64,000 nucleotides of DNA, taken from the NCBI RefSeq assembly GCF_002575655.3, contig NC_053039.3:237314622-237378621 (forward strand), given 5' to 3'. The translations under genes were made by a program, and so were the position numbers. This document shows positions 22,701-34,194 of the stretch, piece by piece. The stretch is from Aegilops tauschii subsp. strangulata (lineage: Eukaryota > Streptophyta > Magnoliopsida > Poales > Poaceae). The notes under the pieces were generated by a model. That model made no database searches and was not told the DNA's origin. It worked only from the letters and a program-made list of their open reading frames with translations. The number at the start of each line of letters is the position of its first letter. The first letter of the stretch is position 1.

Positions 22701-25700
22701 CCGCCGATGAATCCCAAGAGAAGCCAGAAGTCGTCATTGGTATGTTTTCTGTTAATGGCATACCTGCAGTAATTTTATTTGACTCTGGGCTTCCCATTCT
22801 TTTATTTCTCGGAGTTTTGCCGCCCAAAACAATTTTCCTTGCACAATTTTGGGCAAAAATATGCTGGTACAAACCCAGGGATCTATAATCAAGAGCAATC
22901 TAGTCTGTCGTGATCTGGAGATCAATATCAACGGGGTCCACTTTCCAACATCTCTGATAATCATTGAGTCTGAACAGTTGGATATTATATTGGGAATGAA
23001 TTGGCTGACCAAATATCAAGTTTGTATAAACTACGCAACCCGAGAAGTCAATTTAACCAGTCTGAATGGGCAGCTCACCAAATTCTATGCTCGCAAGCAT
23101 ATACCCAAGCCAGAACTAGTGTGCACTGCTGTGGTTGAATTGGAATTTATTCCTGTGGTCAGTGAGTACCCTGATGTGTTTCCAGAAGAACTGCCAGGCA
23201 TGCCACCAGATCGGGAACTGGAATTTGCCATAGATCTTGTGCCCGGAACCGCACCATTATACAAGAAGTATTACTGGATGCCCTCATCAGAATTAGTGGA
23301 ACTAAAGAAACAGCTTGACGAATTACTCCAGAAAGGTTATATTCGTCCCATCTCTTCACCATGGGGGTCACTTGCAATCTTCGTGGGTAAAAAGGATGGC
23401 AGTCTCCGTATGTGCATAGATTATCGCCAGCTGAATGAGGTCACCATCAAAAATAAATACCCACTGCCAAGGATTGATGATCTGTTCGATCAGCTCAGTG
23501 GGGCTAAAGTATTCTCAAAAAATCGATTTACGGACCGGGTATCATCAGCTCAAGATTAAAAGGGAAGATATTCCTAAGACCGCATTCACTACACGATACC
23601 GTCTTTACGAATATACTGTGATGTCCTTTGGTCTCACCAATGCCCCTGCCTTCTTCATGCATATGATGAACAAGGTGTTCATGGACTTCCTCGACAAATT
23701 TGTGGTAGTCTTTATCGACGACATCCTCATTTACTCCAAGAGTGAAGAAGAGCATAAGGGTCACCTCCGGGCAGTGCTACAACGGCTCCGCGACCATCAG
23801 CTATACGCCAAGTTCAGTAAGTGCGAATTTTGGCTCAAGCAAGTTGGGTTTCTCGGGCATGTACTATCCGCCGAAGGCATAGCCGTGGACCCGAGCAAAG
23901 TAAAGGATGTGCTCGATTGGGTACCGCCCACGACTGTAACACAGATCCGGAGTTTCCTTGGATTAGCTGGATACTATCGTCGTTTCATTGAAGGGTTTTC
24001 CAAAATTGCTAAACCTATGACGGAACTGCTCAAAAAGGATACAAAGTTTGAGTGGACCAAGGACTGTGAGAAGAGTTTTTATGAGCTAAAGACGCGTCTG
24101 ACAACCGCACCCGTATTGACTCTTCCAGACATTTATCGCAGCTTCGACGTGTACTGCGATGCCTCCAGACAAGGTATTGGTTGTGTATTGATGCAAGACG
24201 GCAAGGTAGTCGCCTATGCATCACGACAACTACGACCACATGAGGTAAATTATCCTACTTATGATTTGGAATTGGCTGCAATGGTTCATGCACTAAAAAT
24301 TTGGAGGCATTATCTCATTGGAAAAAGGTGCCAAATTTTTACCGACCACAAAAGCCTCAAGTACATCTTCACTCAGCCAGATTTAAATCTCCGTCAGCGA
24401 AGATGGTTAGAGTTGGTCAAGGATTATGACCTTGGAATAAATTACCATCCAGGCAAGGCCAACGTCGTTGCCGATGCGCTCAGTCGAAAGCCCGTCAGCT
24501 TAAATGTCATGTTAAAATCATTGCCTACCGAACTTCAGGAGGAGATCGCTCAGCTCAACTTGGTCATCGTGGATGCTGGCCTCACTAATATTTTGGAAGT
24601 TACCCCCACACTTGAGATGGAAATCCGCAGGGCCCAGCCAGATGACGCCAAACTACAAAAACATGAAAGGCAGCCCCCAGATTTCTTCAAGGACAACTTC
24701 GGTACCCTCCGATTCCGTGGACGAATTTGTGTACCAAATCAACCGGACTTGAAGAGGAAAATCTTGTCAGAAGCACACAAATTCTCGTATTCCATTCATC
24801 CGGGAAGTACAAAAATGTATGAAGACCTTAAACAAATATTCTGGTGGAATGTGATGAATAAAGACATTGCCTATTTTGTAGCCTGTTGCGACATATGCAA
24901 CAAGGTGAAAGCAGAGCATCAGAAGCCAGTCGGACTTCTCAACCACTACCAGTTTCACAATGGAAATGGGATGATGTTTGCATGGACTTCATCACCGGAT
25001 TGCCTAGGACTCAGCGAGGCAAAGACGCAATCTGGGTTATAGTGGACACCCTAACCAAGGTTGCTCATTTCATCCCGGTCAGCACCAGATACAGAGCAAA
25101 TGAACTGGCGCAATTGTATATATCCAGAATCGTCAGTCTGCATGGGGTACCCCGGACTATCACTTCTGACCGAGGTTCTTTGTTTACCTCCGCTTTCTGG
25201 TCCCGCCTTCATCAAGCCTTGGGGACAGCACTAAAATATAGTACTGCTTATCACCCCCAGACGGACGGTCAGACAGGGCGAGTAAATCAAATACTCAAAG
25301 ATATGTTGCGAGCCTGTGTGCTAGCCAACGGGACGAACTGGGAAGATTGCTTGCCATACGCCGAGTTCTCGTATAACAACAGTTTCCAGACCAGTCTAAA
25401 GATGTCACTCTATGAAGCTCTATATGGTCGTAAGTGCCGCACTCCTCTAAATTGGTCTCAAGCTGGAGATAGCCATATCTTCGGAACAGATCTCATGATG
25501 GAAGCCGAGAAACAAGTCTGGGAAATCAGAGACCGACTGCAATTGGCCAAATCCCGTCAGAAGAGTTATTATGATGCAAAGCACCGGCAGGTCAGTTTTG
25601 AACCCGGAGAACATGTGTACCTTCGAGTCACTCCTATGAAAGGAGTTAAGTGATTTCATACTCGTGGAAAGCTGGCACCCAGATTCATTGGTCCATTCTC

Positions 25701-26055
25701 AATTATGTCTCGAGTGGGTACGGTTGCATACCAACTGGAACTACCCCCGGAGTTGTCAGAAATACACAATGTGTTCCATGTTTCGTAATTGAGACGATGC
25801 ATATCCCCGCCTGAGAAAAGGACTGCAATGGCTGAGATAGAATTGGCAAAGGATTTAACTTATGAAGAAAGACCATCCAAAATTTTGGATCAAGTGGAAA
25901 GGGTCACTCGCAGCAAAGTCAGAAAATTTTTCAAAGTTCAGTGGGAGCATCACACCGAGTCAGAAGCAACTTGGGAGCAGGAAGAGTTCCTTAAGAGTCA
26001 GTATCCAGAGTGGTTTTCCCAAGCAACCGAATCTCGAGGACGAGATTCATTCTAA
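22701..26055 (+). pseudogene. pol: Chromovirus pol: protease, reverse transcriptase, RNase H, integrase, chromodomain
   Basis: Protease: [13 protein letters not shown], with a one-base loss near 22788 right at the DSGA active site. Reverse transcriptase: [19 protein letters not shown], a one-base A gain near 23520, then [20 protein letters not shown] and the catalytic FIDD at 23711-23722. RNase [16 protein letters not shown] near 24150. Integrase: His pair at 24778-24800, CCDIC near 24885, a one-base loss near 24940, [18 protein letters not shown] and TSDRGSLF; the third catalytic acid is Gly (GGG, 25276-25278) where Glu is expected. Stops at 25651-25653 (TGA) and 25786-25788 (TAA) precede a chromodomain (25855-26030, KFFKVQWEHH, ATWEQEEFLKSQYPEWF) that would direct integration to particular chromatin. 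Confidence 0.93.
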
Positions 26056-26069
26056 GTGGGGGAGGTTTG
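26055..26069 (+). other. Chromovirus polypurine tract
   Basis: The purine-rich AAGTGGGGGAGG directly before the 3' LTR would prime plus-strand DNA synthesis. Confidence 0.85.
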
Positions 26070-29000
26070 TGACAGCCTGGTTTTTGCCCTTTCTTATTTG
26101 CTTGAAATTTCATTTGAAAGTTTTTGAAACTTGGAGTTTCTGAATCTTTTCATTTGGACTTAAACACTTGGGCATCCTTGGCTTTCACCCAAGTGTTCAC
26201 TTATCTCCCAAACCATCACTTCACTTCTGATCCACCACAAAATAACCTTTGGAATACTTTTCTTAAATGAAAAATATTCATTTTCTCTCAAAAACCCTAA
26301 GCCAGATCTGTTTGCTTCAAGGCAACCCTAATTTTGATGGCTCAGAAAATTCTAAGATAATTCACAAATATTCTAGGGACCCTAGGGCACCTCCCTGAGC
26401 AAAAATATTTCATCACTTTTTGGAATATTTTTGCTACAGAAAATCTTTTCTGTTCTGTACAGAAATGGTGGTTTCTACAGCAACTACCATTTTACTTGCT
26501 CCATTTGACCTAAACTTTCTTGTGCATCTTTACCTTAGTAACTTATAACTAGCCTCCAAAGCACAACCCCAAACTCCCAGCCATTTGACCACGGTAACAT
26601 CACAAAGTTACTGACCAGAAACTTACCTGGCTTGTAAAATCTTCTCTACTGCACCTGGATCCAAACCAAACCGCGGTAAACTTCAAAACTACCACGAACA
26701 ACATGTCAGACATGATTTTTGGACGAAGGCTGGCCTGAGGAGAGAGTTCGCGCGGTGACCACGCGTGTCCATGATGCCAGGCATGCGTGTCGACGCGCTC
26801 TGGGTGACGCCGAGCGCTCTGTTCGAGCGTGCTCGCTTCCCACGCCTGCCCAACCATGCCAAACCCCGCCACCATCATTGTCTCGACGTCCTTAACTCCT
26901 CCCTGGCACTCGCCGACGCCGGAGCTCGCCGCAGCGAGCACGGGCAAGGTCCGGCCAGCCCAACAGTGCGGAGCGCACTGTGCTCGTCGCCATCCCCTTG
27001 ATCCTGTGCTCGTCTCCGCTCTCCCACAGTGGCCGCGTGACCTCCGTCGCCTTCTCCCCCTCTCACTGACGCCGCTCGTCGCCGGGTGCCGTGGACAGGT
27101 GTCCACCGGCGGAGCCCGAAGCACCCTCGCCGCTCGCCTATAAACAGAGCCACCCCCAGCCTCCTCGAGCACCATCCAGCACTCACACACACCCCACGAC
27201 CGAGTAGGAAGCCGTAGCCCGGCCGGGCAGGCCTCGGGCCGCCGTCCCCGAGCTCGAGCTCGCCGGCGATCCCCTCTGGTCACCGCGGTAGCTCCAGCCC
27301 ATCCCAGGCCCGGGCGACCCCTCCAAGGCCTCCGCCTCTCTCCGGTGAGGCCATCTCGCCCGCTTGGAGCCTCTGGAGTGACCTCTGCTCGCCGTCTTCC
27401 TCAACTCCGGCGACCTCCACGTTCTGCCTCCGCTTGCGAGCTAGTTTCCGACGCCGTCTGACCACCCCTAGCCACGCTACGGGTACGGGCAGGTGCGCCA
27501 TCGTCCCCTCTCTCAATCCCTCCCTCTTGTTTGGGCCAAGGAGCCCTCGTCGCTGGCGAGAGCTCCGGCGAAGCCGCGGCCCTCTCTGTTTCTCTCTCCC
27601 TCTTCCCCCACCTGACTAGCTATCAAGGTTAAGGAGTCAACTGAGCATCTCAGCGGCGGGATTGAATACCCGGATCGAATCAGAGTTCACGCCGCCCGCC
27701 CTGAACAAATAGAATAGGAGGCGTGGGCCACAGGTCGCACATAAGCCATCGGGTCGCACGACAGAAGAGGCCCGCTAGTCAGCCACTCAGTACACGCGCG
27801 AAGCGGTACGAGTGGTGGCGCCCCTGGGCTTTACGCCTTCGACGTCACCCCCAGCTGTTTCTTTTTATTCATATTCATTTATATTCCAGAGAGCTTCAAT
27901 TTTTTTTAACTTTTTAACCATAAGTCCAAATGAGATGATTCTTTTTGCATTGTGTTCTTTGAAAGGAAATCTAACAGCTCAACAAAGATGAGATTTTTCT
28001 GAGCTGTTTAGAATTTCTGGTGAATTTCAGAAGTATTCTTGATATTTTCTTTTTGTGTTTAAAATTATTTTCAGAAGGTGAGGCTTGTCTTGAGGATCAC
28101 CAGGAGGCTTGTGAACCTCATCTGCACTAAGGCAAGCCACAACAACATTTTTATGATGCCATTTCAATATTTGTGATTTTCTCACTTAAATGAAATGATT
28201 AACCCATGCATTTAAATAATTATTGAATTATTTGTATTCTGTTAAGTATTGGTCAGTTGTTATGCTTGATTTACAGAATAGTTGAAACTAGTTTAAGTGG
28301 GTAAAGCAAGTTAAAATTTATTTGAGGTGATGTTAGAAATAATTTTGTTATGCATGTTAGTAATTATTTAAAGCTTTGTGTTTGCATTCTTAAATTGATA
28401 AAAATTTGTTCGAAAATATTCTGTTAAATACTTGTTTAATCATATTACTTGTCTTACAGAATGTTTGAACCCAACTTAGTGATAAAGAAATTAAGAGTTG
28501 TTGATAATGATATCTTTTGGTCAAGCATATGAAAAATTTATCGAAGTTACTTTCTTGCGTAGGAAATTAATAAAACTTGTTGCAAAATATTTTGGTTAAG
28601 TTGTGAGTCATTTTGAACAAGTAGAGTAATATGAGTTGTTGACGTTTATGCTTGGTGTGCATATGGATGACGTCGGTCATTTTTATCAATATGTGATGCA
28701 TGTGTTGTTTTGCATTTCATGGCATGCTATGACACCGGTCATTTTTAGTTTAAAGTTAATCCTGAATATAACTCAACTTGAATATACCGTTGACTGGGTC
28801 TTGGTGCCGCTGAATCGAGTTTCTTTCCAGTGCAACCACATTTGCCTTGTGGGAAGGCCTTGATTCGGTCCATTGACACGGCGTCTGGTCGGTACCTCCA
28901 TCTAGGGAAGATTATGTCGTGTTTGCCCTGGCCCGGTAAGCACACATAATCTTGTGTGCTCGTTGATGAGATTATGGTACCGAGTCCCCGAGTGGGAGTG

Positions 29001-29943
29001 TTTTGACCACGACGGTGGTCGGGGTGTCTTTGGTAGACACGGGGCCACCCAGGACCAGCCCATTGGGGATTTGGGTCGGAGTGGCCGGGAGAGTGCTGTG
29101 GCAATGGAGGGGTTTTGTCGGAATGCCGTTGGTCCACCCGAATGGGAATGCGAGGCCATGGGTTCCGTGGTGTGGGTATAGTGTGCTACCTCTGCAGAGT
29201 GTATAATCTATCGATAGCCGAGTCCACGGTCACGGACACCTCGTACTAGGTCCCACCATGAGTCAACGTTTAATAAAAATTGCACACTAAGCTATGAACT
29301 TTGCATTGTCAATGGATGGCAGAAAGGCCATCGAGGTATTTGGGACCAAATGATGGCCGTGGTTGTGATCGCCGTAAGGATCACGAGTTGTTCTTGAGAA
29401 AGACCACTATGGTGGTGTGTTTGTGGTCCAGAGATGATCACAGTTGGTAAGCTGTCCTGAGGGACGTTCGGGCTTGATCACAACATGTTGGCATATAATA
29501 TTGCATTATTAATAATTGGTTAAATATCATGATATTGTTTGTCATTATGATTATGCTTGTTGTGAGCTTGCAAGTACGTTCAATGTACTGACCTGGCGTG
29601 TCATGCCGGATTTCAGGAAAGTCTCATTGGAAAGGAGCGCTGTTCGAGTCTAGATCGTGTCCACATCAGTGTCCCTGTGATATGGAGCTTCCGCTATGAC
29701 GTTATTCCACTGCCACGTAGTTGTTCGAGTCGAGGCCCCTTTATGTTCACTAAATAATGTACACATTGTTCCGCCGCACCGAGTGTGCCGCTTGGCCTCG
29801 ACCACTGTTGTAATATGAACTCTGTTCCGCTAGCATCAATAAAGCGGTTGTTTTCTGTACCAATATGTTGTGTGTTGACAGAAGACATGATCCCTGGGCT
29901 GGCAATGCAGGGTAAACCGGTCGCTCTGAGCCGGGGTGCCACA
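26070..29943 (+). repeat. 3' LTR of the chromovirus (3874 bp)
   Basis: Same ends as the 5' LTR. It is longer by exactly the 148-bp insertion at 27621-27768. Its TATA box reads TATAAACA (27139-27146) instead of TATAAATA. Confidence 0.93.
27621..27768. other. 148-bp insertion present in only one chromovirus LTR
   Basis: The 5' LTR reads gactagcggggcccgctag at 18171-18190; here the two halves are separated by 148 bp of unrelated sequence starting tatcaaggttaaggagtcaa. It shows no terminal repeats, no clear target duplication and no open frame. The flanking site loses two G, as in end-joining repair with filler DNA. The inserted sequence looks non-repetitive; organellar origin is a guess I could not test. 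Confidence 0.8.
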
Positions 29944-29948
29944 GGGGG

Positions 29949-30253
29949 TAGGCGCGCCCCCTGCCTCGTGCTCTCTTGGTTGATTTCTTGACGTATAATC
30001 CAAGTCCTCTGGATCACGTTCGTTCCGAAAATCACGTTCCCGAAGGTTTCATTCCGTTTGGACTCCGTTTGATATTCTTTTTCTGCGAAACACTGAAATA
30101 GGCAAAAAAACAGCAATTCGGGATGGGCCTCCGGTTAATAGGTTAGTCCCAAAAATAATATAAAAGTGTACAACAAAGCCCGTTAATCATCCAAAACAGA
30201 ATATAATATAGCATGGAACAATCAAAAATTATAGATACGTTGGAGACGTATCA
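29949..30253 (-). repeat. 3' LTR of Sabrina-like element 2, proximal part
   Basis: Resumes after the ggggg duplication and ends gacgtatca at 30253, the reverse of the TGATACGTC start. Preceded on the minus strand by the polypurine-like AAGCTTGGGGATGCT at 30254-30268. Confidence 0.9.
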
Positions 30254-33072
30254 AGCATCCCCAAGCTTAATTCCTGGTCGTCCTCGAGTAGGTAAATGAT
30301 AAAAACAGAATCTTTGATGTGGAATGCTTACTTAGCATAATTTTCAATGTAATTCTCTTAATTGTGGTATGAATATTCAGATCCGAAAGATTCAAGATAA
30401 AATTTTAATATTGACATAAAATAATAATACTTCAAGCATACTAACCAAGCAATTATGTCTTCTCAAAAAAACATGGCCAAAGAAAGTTATCCCTACAAAA
30501 CCATTTAGTCTGGCTATGCTCTATCTTCACCACACAAAGTATTTAAATCATGCACAACCCCGATGACAAGCCAAGCAATTGTTTCATACTTTTGGTGTTC
30601 CCAAACTTTTTCAATCTTCATGCAATACATGAGCGTGAGCCATGGACATAGCACTATATGTGGAATAGAATGGTGGTTGTGGAGAAGACAAAAGGGAGAA
30701 GATAGTCTCACATCAACTAGGCGTATCAACGGGCTATGGAGATGCCTATCAATAGATATCAACGTGAGTGAGTAGGGATTGCCATGCAACGGATGCACTA
30801 GAGCTATAAATATATGAAAGCTAAACAAAAGAAACTAAGTGGGTGTGCATCCAACTCGCTTGCTCACGAAGACCTAGGGCATTTTGAGGAAGCCCATCAG
30901 TGGAATATAAAAGCCAAGTTCTATAATGAAAAATTCCCAATAGTATATGAAAGTGATATCATAGGAGACTCTCTATCGTGAAGATCATGGTGCTACTTTG
31001 AAGCACAAGTGTGGTAAAAGGATAGTAACATTGTCCCTTCTCTCTTTTTCTCTCTTTTTTATTTGGGCCTTCCTCTTCTTCTTTTTTATGGCCTTTTTTC
31101 TCCTATTTTTATTTTTCGTCCGGAGTCTCATCCCGACTTGTGGGGGAATCATAGTCTCCATCATCCTTTCCTCACTTGGGACAATGCTCTAATAATGATG
31201 ATCATCACACTTTTATTTACTTACAACTCATGAATTACAACTCGATACTTAGAACAAGATATGACTCTATGTGAATGCCTCCGGCGGTGTACCGAGATAT
31301 GCAATGAATCAAGAGCGACATGTATGAAAGAATTATGAACGGTGGCTTTGCCACAAATACGATGTCAACTACATGATCATGCGAAGCAATATGACAATGA
31401 TGAAGCGTGTCATAGTAAACGGAACGGTGGTAAGTTGCATGGCAATATATCTCGGAATGGCTATGAAAATGCCATAAAAGGTAGTTATGGTGGCTGTTTT
31501 GAGTAAGATATATGGTGGGTGTATGATACCGGCGAAAAGTGCGCGGTATTAGAAAGGCTAGCAATGGTGGAAGGAAGAGAGTGCGTATAGTCCATGGACT
31601 CAACATTAGTCATAAAGAACTCATATACTTATTGCAAAAATCTACAAGTTATCAAAGCAAAGTATTACGTGCATGCTCCTAGGGGGATAGATTGGTAGGA
31701 AACGACCATCGCTCGTCCCCGACCGCCACTCATAAGTAAGACAATCAATAAATAAATCATGCTCCGACTTCATCACTTAACGGTTCACCATACGTGCATG
31801 CTACGGGAATCACAAACTTTAACACAAGTATTTCTCAAATTCACAACTACTCAACTAGCATGAATCTAATATCACCATCTTCATATCTCAAAACAATTAT
31901 CAAGCATCAAACTTCTCATAGTATTCAACACACTCATAAGGAAAAAAAATACTAGTCCTGGATGCCTATTACTTTAGGACTAATTTTTCAATTTAAGCAA
32001 ATAACCATGCTGTTTTGTAGGACTCTCGAAATAATATAAGTGAAGAATGAGAGAACAATAGTTTCTATAAAACAAATCCACCACCGTGCTCTAAAAGATA
32101 TAAGTGAAGCACTAGAGCAAAAACTATATAACTCAAAAGGTATAAGTGAAGCACATAGAGTATTCTAATAAATTCCGAATCATGTGTGTCTCTCTCAAAA
32201 GGTGTGTACAGAAAGGATGATTGTGGTAAACTAAAAAGCAAATACTCAAGTCATACAAGACGCTCCAAGCAAAACACTTATCATGTGGTGAATAAAAATA
32301 TAGCTCCAAGTAAAGTTACCGATGGAAGTAGACGAAAGAGGGGATGCCTTCCGGGGCATCCCCAAGCTCCTTAGATTATCTTGGGGTACCATGGGCATCC
32401 CCAAGCTTAGGCTCTTGCCACTCCTTGTTCCATAATACATCAAATCTTTTACCCAAAACTTGAAAACTTCACAACACAAAACTTAACAGAAAATCTCGTG
32501 AGCTCCGTTAGCGAAAGAGAACAAAACACCACTTCAAGGTACTGTAATGAACTCATTATTTATTTATATTGGTGTTAAAACTACTGTATTCCAACTTCTC
32601 TATGGTTTATAAACTATTTTATTAGCCATAGATTCATCAAAATAAGCAAACAACACACGAAAAACAGAATCTGTCAAAAACAGAACAGTCTGTAGTAATC
32701 TGTAACTAACGCAAACTTCTGGAACTCAAAACAATCTACCAAAATAGGACAACTGAGACAATTTGTTTATTGATCAGCAGAAATTGGAATAAATATTTTA
32801 TCACGTTCTGGTGATTTTTAACAATTGTTTTCGTGAACAGAAAGTTTCTGGAATTTTCAGCAAGATCAAATAACTATCATCCAAGAAGATCCTATAGGTT
32901 TAACTTGGCACAAACACTAATTAAAACATAAAAACAAGTCTAACCAGAGGCTATATCAAATATTTATTCCTAAACAGAACCAAAAAGAAAGAAACAAAAA
33001 TAAAATTGGGTTGCCTCCCAACAAGCGCTATCGTTTAATGCCCCTAGCTAGGCATAGAGATTTCCATGATGC
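30254..33072 (-). other. Non-coding internal domain of Sabrina-like element 2
   Basis: About 2.8 kb without a credible gene. It is closely related to the same region of elements 1 and 3 (39315-42102, 46847-49713) in reverse. It includes a pyrimidine-rich tract on the plus strand at 31037-31125 (a polypurine stretch on the element strand) and, next to the ORF, the block at 33005-33056 conserved in all three elements. Short open frames (for example 32186-32374 and 31235-31606) do not persist between copies. Confidence 0.8.
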
Positions 33073-33906
33073 TCACATGAAAGACAAGAATTGAAGCGCA
33101 AAGAAAGCATCATGAAACACGTGACAAACACATCTAAGTCTAACATACTTCCTATGCATAGGCATCTTATAGGCAAACAAATTATCATAGCAAGCAAAAA
33201 CTAGCATATGCAAGGAAGCGGAAAGAAACAATAGCAATCTCAACATAACGAGAGGTAATTTAGTTAGATGAAAATTTCTACAACCATATTTTCCTCTCTC
33301 ATAATAATTACATGTGGGATCATAAGAAAATTGAACAAAATATCTATCACATAAAATATTTTCAATACGATCCACATGCATGCAAAGTTGACACTCTTCC
33401 AAAATAGTGGGATTAACATTAACTAAAGTCATGACCTCTCCAAACCCACTTTTATCAAAAATACCATAAGATTGAACATTCTCCAAATATGTGGGATCTA
33501 AAGTTGACACTCTTCCAAACCCACTTTCAATATTATTGCAAACACTATTATCAATCTCATCTTCATCATGGGGCTCAAATAAATTTTCAAGATCATAAGG
33601 AGAATCACCCCAATCATCATCATTGCAACAAGTAGTGGACATATCAAAACTAGCATCCCCAAGCTTAGGGTTTTGCATATTGTTAGCACAATTGACATCA
33701 ATAGAATTTATAGTAAAATCATTGCAATAATGCTTTTTATTCAAGGAGCTATCGTGAATCTCTTCATAAATTTCTTCATCACAATTTTCAGATTCACGAA
33801 TTTCAAGCAAAACCTCATAAAGATAATCTAGTGCACTCAAATCACTAGAAATTGGTTCATCATAATTGGATCTCTTAAAGAGATTAGCAAGTGGATGGGG
33901 ATCCAT
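33073..33906 (-). CDS. ORF of unknown function in Sabrina-like element 2 (277 codons)
   Basis: ATG at 33906, about 260 bases inside the inner primer site, stop at 33073. The product is acidic in its first two thirds (EIRESENCDEEIYEEIHD, LENLFEPHDEDEIDN), then has a hydrophobic helix-like run (LPLVMLRLLLFLSASLHMLVF) and a basic motif MPMHRKYVRLR near the C-terminus. The last motif matches the end of the broken ORF at 1-1332. No gag, protease or polymerase motif. It could be a membrane-associated or envelope-like accessory product, but that is a guess. It differs completely from the ORF in elements 1 and 3. Confidence 0.6.
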   Translation of the reverse strand: MDPHPLANLFKRSNYDEPISSDLSALDYLYEVLLEIRESENCDEEIYEEIHDSSLNKKHYCNDFTINSIDVNCANNMQNPKLGDASFDMSTTCCNDDDWGDSPYDLENLFEPHDEDEIDNSVCNNIESGFGRVSTLDPTYLENVQSYGIFDKSGFGEVMTLVNVNPTILEECQLCMHVDRIENILCDRYFVQFSYDPTCNYYERGKYGCRNFHLTKLPLVMLRLLLFLSASLHMLVFACYDNLFAYKMPMHRKYVRLRCVCHVFHDAFFALQFLSFM

Positions 33907-34096
33907 AAATTCTTAGCAAGCAAAGATGCAAGCGAAAAGAAGGCACATGGTAACGCAAGATCGAACGGAAGACGGGCGAATAAAACGGCAAAGGTGAAGT
34001 GGGGGAGAGGAAAACGAGAGGCAAATGGCAAATAATGTAATGCGAGGGATAAGAGTTTGTGATGGGTACTTGGTATGTCTTGACTTGTGCGTAGAC

Positions 34097-34183
34097 TTCC
34101 CGGCAACGGCGCCAGGAATGGCTCGTTGTCGGGAGTTCAAATCTTGACTTGACTTTGTGTAAGTCTCCCTGGCAACGGCGCCA
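34097..34183 (-). other. Tandem tRNA-Asp primer-binding sites
   Basis: Two 18-base matches to the tRNA-Asp 3' end, at 34166-34183 (11 bases from the LTR, one mismatch) and 34097-34114. Their spacing is 69 bases, identical to the pair in element 1. Confidence 0.8.
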
Positions 34184-34194
34184 GAAATCCTTCT

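Larger units (their letters stand above)
16630..29943 (+). mobile_element. Tekay-type chromovirus (Ty3/gypsy), full length but degenerate
   Basis: Flanked by ggggg at 16625-16629 and 29944-29948 (exact limits are ambiguous within G runs). Two long LTRs (3726 and 3874 bp), a tRNA-Met primer site, an extra ORF, gag, protease, reverse transcriptase, RNase H, integrase and a C-terminal chromodomain are present in gypsy order. Long LTRs and the chromodomain point to the Tekay/Del clade. By eye the first 480 aligned LTR bases differ at 11 positions (about 2.3%), a fairly recent insertion by Triticeae standards, and nesting makes it the youngest layer. Confidence 0.93.
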
